Positions 1-7,206 are shown, counted from the stretch's first letter. The stretch: 26,692 nucleotides of DNA from Candidatus Yonathbacteria bacterium CG17_big_fil_post_rev_8_21_14_2_50_43_9 (GCA_002771015.1 PCUO01000017.1:314-27005), one strand, 5' to 3'. Numbers and translations are program-made. Notes: a model not told the origin generated them from the sequence alone.

Positions 1-98
1 TCAAGCTGCACCATTGGCACCACACCCACAAAAAGACTCATCATCTCATCGAGATGCTCATAGTCCTTCGGCATTATCGCGGGAATAATTTCTACCAT
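1..98 (-). CDS. rpe: ribulose-phosphate 3-epimerase, N-terminal fragment (cut by window edge)
   Basis: An ATG at 96-98 opens a frame that runs off the left edge after 32 codons, beginning MVEIIPAIMPKDYEHLDEMM and reaching VPMVQL. The start (V-x-I-I-P-A-I) and the later VQL, expected to be followed by the D-x-D-G substrate loop, resemble the N terminus of the pentose-phosphate epimerase that interconverts ribulose-5-P and xylulose-5-P. The first base of the next codon pair, GA, fits the expected Asp. It lies 15 nt downstream of rpiB on the same strand, so the two enzymes acting on ribulose-5-P probably share an mRNA. Only a short piece is visible, so the call rests on N-terminal similarity plus context. 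Confidence 0.62.
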   Translation of the reverse strand, partial: MVEIIPAIMPKDYEHLDEMMSLFVGVVPMVQL

Positions 99-113
99 AT
101 TTTATTTATCTTG

Positions 114-554
114 CTATTTGTCTAATTTGGCGATTCTTCGCGCATGCTTTTCTGCGCCAGAAAACGGAGTTTCAAGCCATACACGCACCACCTCCTTTGC
201 TTCTTCTGTTTCAACAAAACGTGCACCAAGAGAAAGAATGTTCGCATCATTGTGTTCACGAGAAAGCACTACTATATCAACAGCTCCACCGTAGTACACA
301 GCGGCGCGCGCGCCCTTCACACGGTTTGCGCACATTGCTTCACCCTGACCAGAGCCACCAAGAATAATTCCTCGCGACTGAGGGTCGTGTGCAACAGCCT
401 CCGCCACAGGTCGAATGAAATCCGGATAGTCATCGAGTGCTTCAAAAGAATGCGCACCCATGTCCTCCACATCATGCCCCAGCTCGCGCAAAAACACGAC
501 AAGTTTTTCCTTGAGTTCAAACCCTGCGTGGTCGGTGCCGATATAAATGCGCAT
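114..554 (-). CDS. rpiB: ribose-5-phosphate isomerase B (RpiB/LacAB family)
   Basis: A 146-residue protein of normal family length, interconverting ribose-5-P and ribulose-5-P. Visible motifs are the N-terminal GTDHAG (residues 6-11), the phosphate loop GGSGQGEAMCANRVKG (66-81) and the SREHNDANILSLGAR block (98-112) with H101 and N102. In the loop the position used as catalytic Cys in E. coli-type enzymes is not in the usual context. Instead there is G-Q-G-E with E72, as in the Glu-dependent mycobacterial subtype; C75 lies three residues on. It probably forms an operon with rpe downstream. No Shine-Dalgarno is seen before the ATG; the upstream bases are A/T-rich. Family assignment is strong; the Glu-type mechanism is inferred from the motif. 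Confidence 0.93.
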   Translation of the reverse strand: MRIYIGTDHAGFELKEKLVVFLRELGHDVEDMGAHSFEALDDYPDFIRPVAEAVAHDPQSRGIILGGSGQGEAMCANRVKGARAAVYYGGAVDIVVLSREHNDANILSLGARFVETEEAKEVVRVWLETPFSGAEKHARRIAKLDK

Positions 555-567
555 GATGTTAAATGAT

Positions 568-584
568 AAATTTCAAATTTTTAA
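568..584 (+). repeat. left arm of 17-bp inverted repeat flanking the S23 gene
   Basis: The sequence aaatttcaaatttttaa here is the exact reverse complement of 972-988. The two arms bracket the whole four-helix-bundle gene, 17 nt beyond its stop codon on this side. The match is perfect but AT-rich, so part of it could be chance. Confidence 0.6.
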
Positions 585-600
585 ATAATGCATTAATGCG

Positions 601-948
601 CTAATCCCTGCTCGAACTACTGAATATTTTAGAAAAAATTAGTAGCAATTCGTTAGCTTCCTCCAAAAGTGGCTTACATTCATCAGTTTTGTCCTTATTC
701 GCACTCGAAATCATCCTCATCCAATATTTTGTCTCATTTGCCTCTTTTCTGCAAATGTTAATTTTATTCTTAAAATCTTTTTTTGAACTTGCTTGGTTTG
801 CCTCCATATAATTGGCTCACACGCTCGTGGCAGACCTAACAATTTGATTTATGAGTATTTTGTTTACTTCATTTTTAGTGAGAGTACTAACAAAATGAAT
901 AACGTTTTCTCCAAACTTTGCAGTTTGTTCTTCAAGGTCATAATTCAT
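601..948 (-). pseudogene. four-helix-bundle protein (23S rRNA intervening sequence / S23 family), interrupted by one in-frame TGA
   Basis: Read from the ATG at 946-948 the frame is 115 codons, a normal length for this family. It begins MNYDLEEQTAKFGENVIHFV, continues ILINQIVRSATSV, meets TGA at 817-819 (codon 44), then resumes ANYMEANQASSKKDF, CRKEANETKYWMRM and a C-terminal LLEEANELLLIFSKIF. The family motif is S-V/I-G-A-N-Y-x-E-A, so the stop sits exactly at the conserved Gly and one base change (GGA to TGA) explains it. Nearby intact genes such as fcl, the dehydrogenase and the AbiEii partner end in TGA, so a Gly-decoding TGA code is unlikely. The product may be absent, or a 68-residue C-terminal piece might start at the internal ATG (805-807). 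The cellular role of this family is unclear; it resembles rRNA intervening-sequence proteins and retroelement Avd proteins. Confidence 0.8.
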
Positions 949-971
949 TACATTGTTACATTATTTAGAAA

Positions 972-988
972 TTAAAAATTTGAAATTT
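972..988 (-). repeat. right arm of 17-bp inverted repeat flanking the S23 gene
   Basis: The sequence ttaaaaatttgaaattt is the perfect reverse complement of 568-584. It lies 23 nt upstream of the S23 start codon and 8 nt before the gap stop codon. The cassette between the outer ends is 421 bp. Confidence 0.6.
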
Positions 989-996
989 AAAATTTT

Positions 997-2031
997 CTAA
1001 AGGTACTGCGCTACCTTCACCACATGCTTCACAAGTGTATTCGTGTATCCCATTTCATTGTCATACCACGACATCACTTTAACGAGATTCCCGTCAACAA
1101 CACGCGTAAGTTCAAGGTCAGCAATCGCGCCATAGAGTGTGCCAACAATATCAGAAGAAACAATTGGCTCTTCACTCACTTTAAAAATTCCTTCCCACTT
1201 AGGATCCTTTGACGCGTCACGAAGAATTTGATTCACTTCCTCTGCGGAAGTATTTCGCTTTGCGATGAAGGTGATGTCTGCAAGAGAACCCGCAATCACC
1301 GGCACACGAATTGCGATACCATCAAATTTATTTGTAAGGCTTGGCACGGCTTCAGTCACTGCAATAGCTGCGCCTGTTGACCCAGGAATCATGTTCTGTG
1401 CAGCTGCACGTCCGCCACGGAAATCTTTTCCTCCCGGCCCGTCCACAATTTTTTGCGTGCCAGTATATGCGTGCGTCGTATTCAAAAGCGCTTTTTCAAT
1501 ACCAATCATTTCATTCAAAATGTGTATGAGCGGAGATGCTGCATTCGTAGTACAAGAAGCGTTTGATGAAATCTGACATGTGCTGAGCTTGTCATCATTG
1601 ATACCCATAAGCACGGTTGCTCCAGTAATTCCTTCTACCGCCTCGTCTTTTACCGGCGCGGTAATAACTACGCGCTTTGCGCCAGCGTCCAAGTGCACTT
1701 TTGATTTTTCATAGCTTGTGAAAAATCCCGTAGACTCCAACACTATATCAATATTGTATTTCGCCCATGGAAGATTTGTAGGTTCTTTTTCTTGCACAAG
1801 GATCACTTTCTGCCCACCGACGATGAATCCTGGCTCATCGCCACCAACAACTTCCACATCAAAGTCCGCCTTACCGTAAGTGGTGTCATATTTCAGCAGA
1901 TACGCCATGTTCTCGGGGTCACCAAGGTCGTTCACAACCACAATCTCAAGCTCTGGGCGTGTGCGCGCCAACTTATAAAACGCGCGTCCAATGCGCCCAA
2001 ACCCGTTAATCGCTATTCGTACTTTTTTCAT
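997..2031 (-). CDS. gap: glyceraldehyde-3-phosphate dehydrogenase
   Basis: A 344-residue glycolytic enzyme oxidising glyceraldehyde-3-P to 1,3-bisphosphoglycerate with NAD(P). The Rossmann motif INGFGRIGR is at residues 8-16. The catalytic segment SNASCTTNAASP holds the nucleophile C160, H187 lies in NTTHAYT, and the C-terminal signature WYDNEMGYTN is at 322-331. The acidic turn after the second strand reads N34-D35-L36, compatible with NAD binding. The usual SCTTNCLAP loses its second Cys here (TTNAASP), a common variant. It is transcribed alone: gatB upstream ends in a terminator and a structured leader (2068-2137) lies 36 nt before the ATG. No Shine-Dalgarno is visible. Confidence 0.97.
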   Translation of the reverse strand: MKKVRIAINGFGRIGRAFYKLARTRPELEIVVVNDLGDPENMAYLLKYDTTYGKADFDVEVVGGDEPGFIVGGQKVILVQEKEPTNLPWAKYNIDIVLESTGFFTSYEKSKVHLDAGAKRVVITAPVKDEAVEGITGATVLMGINDDKLSTCQISSNASCTTNAASPLIHILNEMIGIEKALLNTTHAYTGTQKIVDGPGGKDFRGGRAAAQNMIPGSTGAAIAVTEAVPSLTNKFDGIAIRVPVIAGSLADITFIAKRNTSAEEVNQILRDASKDPKWEGIFKVSEEPIVSSDIVGTLYGAIADLELTRVVDGNLVKVMSWYDNEMGYTNTLVKHVVKVAQYL

Positions 2032-2059
2032 GCTGTTTTAAAAGAGTGCAACGACTATT

Positions 2060-2137
2060 AAAATCGCACCCAGTTAAATGCGATTTTTTCAAATCGCGAT
2101 TTTAAATTTATTCAAATTTAAAATCATTTAACTGGGT
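2060..2137 (-). promoter_or_regulatory. T-shaped three-way-junction element in the gap leader, with an alternative hairpin
   Basis: From 2068 to 2137 (70 nt) every base is paired except two tetraloops. The outer stem is 2068-2079 with 2126-2137 (12 bp, acccagttaaat). One arm is 2080-2086 with 2091-2097 (7 bp), whose loop reads GAAA on the minus strand. The other arm is 2098-2109 with 2114-2125 (12 bp, loop GAAT). All stems are perfect. In addition 2060-2068 (aaaatcgca) can pair perfectly with 2079-2087, which would break the outer stem and the short arm, so two folds exclude each other. The element sits between gatB's terminator and the gap ATG, so in RNA it would be the gap 5' leader. It matches no riboswitch class I recognise. 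Confidence 0.6.
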
Positions 2138-2145
2138 ATAAGTAA

Positions 2146-2175
2146 AATATACTCGTTTTCCTCGTTATTTTTCTA
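2146..2175 (-). promoter_or_regulatory. possible gap promoter
   Basis: On the minus strand, TAGAAA (2170-2175), 18 bp, then TATATT (2146-2151). Transcription would begin about 2139, immediately before the T-shaped element. The -35 is weak and the region is AT-rich. Confidence 0.25.
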
Positions 2176-2208
2176 ATAAACTATCCTGTTATTTTAACAT
2201 ACAGAACT

Positions 2209-2235
2209 AAAAAGGCACGTATTTAGTGCCTTTTT
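2209..2235 (-). terminator. intrinsic terminator of gatB
   Basis: A perfect 10-bp stem aaaaaggcac (2209-2218) / gtgccttttt (2226-2235) with a 7-nt loop starts 5 nt after the gatB stop codon and ends in a T-run on the minus strand. It is symmetrical enough to work from either side. Confidence 0.85.
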
Positions 2236-2240
2236 ATACT

Positions 2241-3656
2241 TTACTTCAACGCCTCTTCAAACAGCGTTTTTAGTGTCCCTGGGTTTCCGTTTCCTTTTGA
2301 AGCCTTCATTCCTTGCCCGATGAAAAATTGAAGGAGCGCTGTTTTGCCTGTTTTGTAGTCGGCAACAACAGTTGGATTGTCCTCAAGAATTTCTGCAACA
2401 ATTTTCTTGAGCGCTTCAATATCATTCTTCTGAATGAGGTTATGCTTTTTTGCAATCTCGTGTGGATGTCCGCCTTCGGCGTACAAAATCGCGAGCGTGT
2501 CTTTTGCTCCACGTGAAGAAAGGTCTCCTGCTTTAATCATTGTGATCAAATCAGCGAGTGTTGTTCCTGTTACCATCCCAATTGAATCAGAGCCCTTCAT
2601 TAAACCTACGAGGTCTGATGTAATATAATTTTCAATAAGAGCGATTGAAGGACGGTCCACACCGATAGCATTTACAGCATCTTCAAAAAGACCACCGAGT
2701 GTTTGGTCTGCAGTAAACACTTCTGCATTCTCTGGCTTCACTCCGTACTCACGCACAAGGCGCGCGCGCTTCTCCCACGGGAGCTCTGGCATTGTCGCTC
2801 TCAAAACTTCATTAGCAAACTCTGGAATCTCTGAAATTTTTAATTTTGGTAAATCTGGGTCTGGGAAATAGCGGTAATCATGCGCACTTTCTTTTTTCCG
2901 TTGAGAAAAAGTTTTCTGCGCGCCCTCGTCCCATCCGCGTGTCTCTTGCACTATCTCCCCTGGGCCCCCGTCCAAAATTTTCGTCATTCGCTCAACCTCA
3001 TACGCAATCGCGCGCTCTACTGAACGGAACGAGTTTAAATTTTTCACTTCCACTTTTGTACCGAGCGTATCTGTTTTTGATATTGAAATATTCGCCTCCA
3101 CACGCATCTCTCCTTTTTCCATATTTGCGTCAGACACACCGAGTGCACGAAGGAGGAGCTGTAGCTCACGAGCAAATGCCCCCGCTTCCTCTGCTGTGTG
3201 AATAACTGGCTTGGTAACAAGCTCCATCAAGGGCACACCTGCGCGGTTGTAGTCCACGAGACTTCCTTCAGAACCCTCGTGTGATGAGCTTGCGGTGTCT
3301 TCCTCCAAATGCACACGCTCAATAGCGATGCCGTTTAGAATTCCATTTGAAACAAGCGGATACTTGTACTGGCTAATCTGATAGCCTTTTGGAATGTCCG
3401 GGTAAAAATAGTTCTTGCGATCAAACTCGGTGAAGTCCGCTAGGTCGCTCCCAAGCGCCGTGCCTACGCGAAGCACATGGTGCACAGCCTGCTTGTTGAT
3501 CACAGGCAAAGTCCCCGGGTGCGCCATGCACACAGGGCAAATATTCACATTCGGCTCCGCATTGAATGGGTCGTTCGCCGAATTGCAGAACATCTTTGTC
3601 TTCGTTTTTAGCTCAGCGTGAACCTCCAAGCCGACCGTTAGTTTGTATTCGCTCAT
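2241..3656 (-). CDS. gatB: Asp-tRNA(Asn)/Glu-tRNA(Gln) amidotransferase subunit B
   Basis: A 471-residue protein, the usual GatB length. With GatA and GatC it converts mischarged Glu-tRNA(Gln) or Asp-tRNA(Asn) to the amide forms; it holds the kinase and tRNA-binding parts. Evidence includes the N-terminal signature GLEVHAELKTKTKMFC, zinc-type cysteines C24, C40 and C43, the segment FYPDIPKGYQISQYKYPL, HLEEDTA, YNRAGVPLMELVTKP, and a C-terminal YqeY-like helical domain ending GNPGTLKTLFEEALK. gatA and gatC are not in the window, so the subunits are not in one operon here. The start lies 12 nt after the hicA stop codon; no Shine-Dalgarno is visible, and hicBA and gatB could be co-transcribed. 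A strong terminator follows. Confidence 0.97.
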   Translation of the reverse strand: MSEYKLTVGLEVHAELKTKTKMFCNSANDPFNAEPNVNICPVCMAHPGTLPVINKQAVHHVLRVGTALGSDLADFTEFDRKNYFYPDIPKGYQISQYKYPLVSNGILNGIAIERVHLEEDTASSSHEGSEGSLVDYNRAGVPLMELVTKPVIHTAEEAGAFARELQLLLRALGVSDANMEKGEMRVEANISISKTDTLGTKVEVKNLNSFRSVERAIAYEVERMTKILDGGPGEIVQETRGWDEGAQKTFSQRKKESAHDYRYFPDPDLPKLKISEIPEFANEVLRATMPELPWEKRARLVREYGVKPENAEVFTADQTLGGLFEDAVNAIGVDRPSIALIENYITSDLVGLMKGSDSIGMVTGTTLADLITMIKAGDLSSRGAKDTLAILYAEGGHPHEIAKKHNLIQKNDIEALKKIVAEILEDNPTVVADYKTGKTALLQFFIGQGMKASKGNGNPGTLKTLFEEALK

Positions 3657-3668
3657 ATTTTAATAATT

Positions 3669-3899
3669 TTATTTTAACCAAAGATTTTGCGGAATGCACG
3701 ACTGTGCAATAACCGATTTAAGTGTGCGTGGATGTATTGATTTTTGTCCGTGGTACTGAATATGTGTCTGTCTCACTTTCCCGCCGTAGGAACCAATATA
3801 GTAAAAGTGGCTTCCGTGTGTATGCGAATGTTGAAACCCGTACTCTTTTAAAAAATCGACGACACCTTTAAATGTCCAGTTGTTGAGTCCGCGAGGCAT
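3669..3899 (-). CDS. hicA: HicA-type toxin (mRNA interferase)
   Basis: A 76-residue protein with the HicA double-stranded-RNA-binding fold pattern. The N terminus holds TFKGVVDFLKEYGF, followed by the signature H-x-x-G-S-H-F-Y-Y, whose second His is the expected catalytic residue, then a basic RQTHIQYHGQKSIHPRTLKSVI segment and a short tail. Most HicA proteins end soon after the LKSII helix, and this one does too. It is 7 nt downstream of hicB and was probably translated from the same mRNA. In this family HicA cleaves mRNA and is neutralised by HicB. Toxicity here is inferred from the family only. Confidence 0.82.
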   Translation of the reverse strand: MPRGLNNWTFKGVVDFLKEYGFQHSHTHGSHFYYIGSYGGKVRQTHIQYHGQKSIHPRTLKSVIAQSCIPQNLWLK

Positions 3900-3906
3900 A
3901 CTTCAT

Positions 3907-4245
3907 TTACGCAAATGCGAGATTAAATTGACCAGAACTTAGAACGTAGGGAGACTTGGTCAAACGAGTTGTACGTTTTTTTGTTTCGTTCCCTTGAGCG
4001 ACTTGCCACATTTTTTCATATTCGGACTCAATACTTTGGTTAAGTACCTGTGGGCGCAGTTTTGATTTACGAGCAGACTCGAGATACCCTTGCACCGCTT
4101 CATTCAATAGAACAATAGCCTCAATCTGCGATGCCCCCTCAACAACGACATTAAACTCAAGCGCCACACCAAAATATGTGTCTTTCTCTTTGAATACCAC
4201 ATACCGCACAGACCCTTTTTGTAGAGTGTTTTTGAAAGCCTTCAT
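3907..4245 (-). CDS. hicB: HicB-like antitoxin
   Basis: A 112-residue protein whose first 60 residues follow the HicB partial RNase-H-like fold: RYVVFKEKDTYFGVALEFNVVVEGASQIEAIVLLNEAVQGYLES. The C-terminal part is basic and of low similarity (KKRTTRLTKSPYVL). A clear ribbon-helix-helix or helix-turn-helix DNA-binding domain is not recognised, so autorepression cannot be claimed. It is the first gene of the pair, the order seen when antitoxin precedes toxin. A TATTAT -10 box ends only 6 nt before the ATG, which predicts a leaderless mRNA. Confidence 0.75.
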   Translation of the reverse strand: MKAFKNTLQKGSVRYVVFKEKDTYFGVALEFNVVVEGASQIEAIVLLNEAVQGYLESARKSKLRPQVLNQSIESEYEKMWQVAQGNETKKRTTRLTKSPYVLSSGQFNLAFA

Positions 4246-4251
4246 GTGCTC

Positions 4252-4280
4252 ATAATACCCGAATAGTTACAGAAAAACAA
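4252..4280 (-). promoter_or_regulatory. hicBA promoter, predicted leaderless
   Basis: On the minus strand: TTGTTT (4275-4280), 17 bp, then TATTAT (4252-4257), 6 nt, then the hicB ATG. The expected start of transcription coincides with the start codon. Confidence 0.5.
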
Positions 4281-4286
4281 CATGAG

Positions 4287-4330
4287 TGATGTCACCTAAG
4301 GCAAGCCACGACTTGCCTTAGGTGACATCA
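4287..4330. repeat. 19-bp perfect hairpin between hicB and the membrane-protein gene
   Basis: tgatgtcacctaaggcaag (4287-4305) and its exact reverse complement (4312-4330) enclose a 6-nt loop. There is no immediate T-run: on the minus strand a mixed GTTGTTTTTCTG begins several nt after the stem. It could be a weak terminator for the gene ending at 4385, a binding site upstream of hicBA, or a palindromic repeat unit. Confidence 0.6.
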
Positions 4331-4384
4331 GTGAAACAAAGGTACCTATTCACTGCTCCAATTATTTCAGAAGGACCCGGGGGA

Positions 4385-5095
4385 TTACAAATACTGAATC
4401 CACTCAAAATAAACAGTGTAAATAACCAGCAAGGCAATTATCCATATAATCGGTTCAATTATTTTCCAAAGGATAGCCCGGCCGCTCAAACTCTTTTTTG
4501 CAGTTCTTATAAAAGAAATAATCGTTATGATGAATAGAACAAGTGCCAGGAACGCGCCGGTTACTAAGCCCATTGGTATGAAAACTCCGCTACTAGTCCA
4601 ACCCTGTTGCAAGTCGAGAAAATGTAAAGTAAATATAATAATTGGTGAGATTACATAAAGATTAAGGTAAATTAAAAAATTTGATCCAGATTTTTCTTCT
4701 TGTGTTTCGGGAATATTCCTACTTCCTAAGTACTTAAAAAGGAAAAGGAGAGCAGCAAATATTCCGAAAATTATTCCGATACTGTACTCCTTAGCATTCC
4801 TATAGTTCACCATAACCCCAAAAAATCTTTTATTTTCAAAATTTATATTAAGGTCGATTCCGTATTCAGCTTCTAGTTTCCTCAGTTCTGTCAAATCTAA
4901 CGATCCTGGCAGCGCGTCAAGCTTTTTGATAAGTTCCGGGTACATAACATAAACATCGGATGGAAGCGAGATGTTGCTTACGCTCTCCATATTGTCAGTA
5001 GAAATAAATTTATCTCCAAAAGCAAAGGAAACAAATACTGCTACCATAATTGTACCAAAAAATAACACCAAAGATTTTTTTAGATATATTTTCAT
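4385..5095 (-). CDS. membrane protein of unknown function, five predicted TM segments
   Basis: A 236-residue protein I do not recognise. Residues 8-27 form a hydrophobic N-terminal segment (signal anchor). About 75 polar residues follow, probably outside the membrane, including a helical LDLTELRKLEAEYGIDL stretch. Hydrophobic segments then lie at about 104-122, 142-160, 173-195 and 212-230. A short charged loop, SRNIPETQEEKSGSN, separates the second and third. No catalytic motif or domain signature is visible. It is transcribed toward hicBA, 139 nt away, with a strong hairpin in the gap. It follows obgE at 54 nt, but on the same strand obgE is downstream in coordinates only, so the two are not obviously coupled. 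The frame is long with coding-like composition, so the gene is probably real. Confidence 0.7.
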   Translation of the reverse strand: MKIYLKKSLVLFFGTIMVAVFVSFAFGDKFISTDNMESVSNISLPSDVYVMYPELIKKLDALPGSLDLTELRKLEAEYGIDLNINFENKRFFGVMVNYRNAKEYSIGIIFGIFAALLFLFKYLGSRNIPETQEEKSGSNFLIYLNLYVISPIIIFTLHFLDLQQGWTSSGVFIPMGLVTGAFLALVLFIITIISFIRTAKKSLSGRAILWKIIEPIIWIIALLVIYTVYFEWIQYL

Positions 5096-5149
5096 AAAGA
5101 TATAATAACATCCCCATGGAAATTCCCGAAGGGCGGTCTTTTAAGAAAA

Positions 5150-6130
5150 CTATGCTGCGTCTCTCAAAAGCTTTAATAGCTCATCCTGGAACTTTTTAAT
5201 CCCTTCGTCATCGAGGATGGTGATGGTGAAGATTTCTGAATCGGGGCACTTTTTCTTCATCGCTATTTCAACCTCTTTCACATGCTCGTGTGTAACCATG
5301 TCCGTTTTGGTCAAAATAATAATTTCGTGCTTTGCTGCAAGGTCCTTATCAAAAGCTGAAAGTTCTTTGCGTACAGTTTCATACACTGCGAGAGGGTCTT
5401 CGTTTTCAAGTGACACCAAGTGCGCGAGCATTTTTGTACGCTTCACATGGCGAAGAAATTTATGACCGAGGCCTTTGCCTTCTGATGCGCCTTCAATGAG
5501 CCCTGGGATGTCTGCGAGAATAAAACCAAAACACTCGCCCAAGTTTGGTTCCAATGTGGTGAATGCATAGTCTGCAGTCTTTGCGCTTGCGCGCGTGAGA
5601 GTATTCAAAAGTGACGACTTCCCTGCGTTTGGCAAACCCACGAGCCCAATATCCGCGACAATCTGAAGCTCAACCTTGAAATCTGCTTCCTGCCCTTTCA
5701 TCCCAGGCACGTGCTCTTTTGGTGTGCGATTGGTAGATGTTTTAAAATGCTCGTTGCCAAACCCTCCGCGACCTCCTTTCAATACCAAAATCTGCTGACC
5801 TTCCTCTAGAAGCTGATACTCAGAGCCGGTATCAAGATTAGTCACAATAGAACCAATAGGCAAATCAAAAATAAAATCATCACCGTTTCTGCCGTGCAAG
5901 CTGTCGTTGCCACCGTCGCCTGCGCGCTCTGCAAAAAAATCTTTTTGATGGCGATACTTCACAAGAATATGCACATCGCGAACAGCGCGGATATACACGT
6001 CTCCGCCTTTTCCACCGTCACCACCAGAAGGACCAGCAAATTCTTTGCCTTTCTCATGCTTAAGACGCATAACGCCGTTTCCGCCATCACCCGCCTTCAT
6101 ATGCATCGTCATTTCATCAATAAAAGCCAT
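5150..6130 (-). CDS. obgE: Obg/CgtA GTPase
   Basis: A 326-residue ribosome-associated GTPase involved in late 50S assembly. The glycine-rich Obg domain (about 1-156) includes GDGGNGVMRLKHEKGKEF, GGDGGKGGDVYI and KGGRGGFGNEHF. The G domain has a P-loop GLPNAGKSS (165-173), switch segment DYAFTTLEPNLG, G3 motif DIPGLIEGAS (207-216) and GKGLGHKFLRH. G4 is TKTD (274-277) rather than NKxD; the Asp for guanine recognition is kept. The C-terminal OCT domain of some Obg proteins is absent, as in many compact versions. It stands alone with no Shine-Dalgarno before the ATG. Confidence 0.96.
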   Translation of the reverse strand: MAFIDEMTMHMKAGDGGNGVMRLKHEKGKEFAGPSGGDGGKGGDVYIRAVRDVHILVKYRHQKDFFAERAGDGGNDSLHGRNGDDFIFDLPIGSIVTNLDTGSEYQLLEEGQQILVLKGGRGGFGNEHFKTSTNRTPKEHVPGMKGQEADFKVELQIVADIGLVGLPNAGKSSLLNTLTRASAKTADYAFTTLEPNLGECFGFILADIPGLIEGASEGKGLGHKFLRHVKRTKMLAHLVSLENEDPLAVYETVRKELSAFDKDLAAKHEIIILTKTDMVTHEHVKEVEIAMKKKCPDSEIFTITILDDEGIKKFQDELLKLLRDAA

Positions 6131-6300
6131 GGTAATTAGTCTAAAAGTTAAAGGTCAAAAGTCCGTAAAGTCACCCAAATAAATTCTTGATGCTTACCGA
6201 CTTAGTTGAATAGAAACTAAAAATAACACAAAAAACACTTTTTCACAAGGCGCTGTCCCTGGTCTGCTTTAATCTTTTACTAAGTCCAGGACTTCGTAAA

Positions 6301-7206
6301 TTAAGCTGCGTCCACTGCGAGCTTCGCGAGCATTAATGCGCCTTCTTTTGATCCAGCAACAGCTATAAAAAGTTTATTATGGCAAAAGAGCGCATCTGGC
6401 ACTCCGGAGATTTCTGCAAGCTCGTCACCTGTCTTCCCTGCCCATGTGCTTGGCAAATTCTTTCTATTTTTAAATGAGTGCACGTCACTTCGCACTGCCT
6501 CTATTTTCCACTTGCCCATATTCCCGCGATCCGGCTTCACTACAAAAAGGGGTTCTGGTTTTGTAGTGAGCGCTTCGTACCATGGATAGTGGTCTTCTAA
6601 AATAATAATGCGTTTGTCTTCCGATTTTTCATACGCTTCTTCTGCATGTCGCTTCCCATCTTCTTCTGTTTTTGCGCGCGTGATTTCGCGCACGAGAATT
6701 TTTACCGCAAACGGAACCGCTTCAAAAAATCCTTCGTCTTCGGTGCGCGCTTCGTTCCATCCAGGGCGAAATGCCGCTATCACGTCTTGAAGAATGTACG
6801 GCGCAACTTCTCCACGAACACCAAAAGTTTCAAAACCGTTGTCTCCCGCATCAACTGGCTGAACAAGGCGCTCGTCAATCACGCGAGCAACATACGTAGA
6901 GTCAGAAATTTTTTCTCCAAATTCTTCCCACACCGAACCAAAAGAAGAATATGGGATTCCGTTTTGACGCACGCCTGCTCCGCCTTCTTGATGGTGGTCA
7001 AATAATCCACGAGATGGGTCATACTCGCCACCAACGTCTACTACATAATCTCCTGTCGCCCACACATCCTTGTCACGACTACGCTTAATTACTACTTTAC
7101 CATCGTTCAAAATAGAAAGTATTGCGCACGCAAAAACCTCGTCTGTATGAAAATTACCGCTGTGTGTTATTATTTTTTTCAAGTTTTTTTCGCTCATGTC
7201 GCTCAT
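6301..7206 (-). CDS. MYG1-family protein (DHH-like metal-dependent hydrolase/exonuclease)
   Basis: A 301-residue protein matching the MYG1/UPF0160 family, DHH-superfamily-like metal-dependent nucleases; eukaryotic MYG1 is a 3'-5' RNA exonuclease. Metal-site motifs are THSGNFHTDEVFA (H15, H20, D22), VVDVGGEYDP (D57), FDHHQ (70-74) and VDAGDNG. The C-terminal half continues WNEARTEDEGFFEAV and ends in a KEGALMLAKLAVDAA helix. The start overlaps the dedA end by 53 nt (ATG at 7206; another ATG three codons later at 7197), so translation is probably coupled within a yvlD-dedA-MYG1 operon. Prokaryotic members are little studied; substrate is unknown. Confidence 0.85.
   Translation of the reverse strand: MSDMSEKNLKKIITHSGNFHTDEVFACAILSILNDGKVVIKRSRDKDVWATGDYVVDVGGEYDPSRGLFDHHQEGGAGVRQNGIPYSSFGSVWEEFGEKISDSTYVARVIDERLVQPVDAGDNGFETFGVRGEVAPYILQDVIAAFRPGWNEARTEDEGFFEAVPFAVKILVREITRAKTEEDGKRHAEEAYEKSEDKRIIILEDHYPWYEALTTKPEPLFVVKPDRGNMGKWKIEAVRSDVHSFKNRKNLPSTWAGKTGDELAEISGVPDALFCHNKLFIAVAGSKEGALMLAKLAVDAA

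Noticed and set aside
817..819. UGA decoded as glycine (genetic code 25)
   Set aside because: The dehydrogenase, the AbiEii partner, the cupin fusion, fcl, FkbM and GT11 genes all end naturally at TGA, some in ATGA overlaps, so TGA is a stop here.
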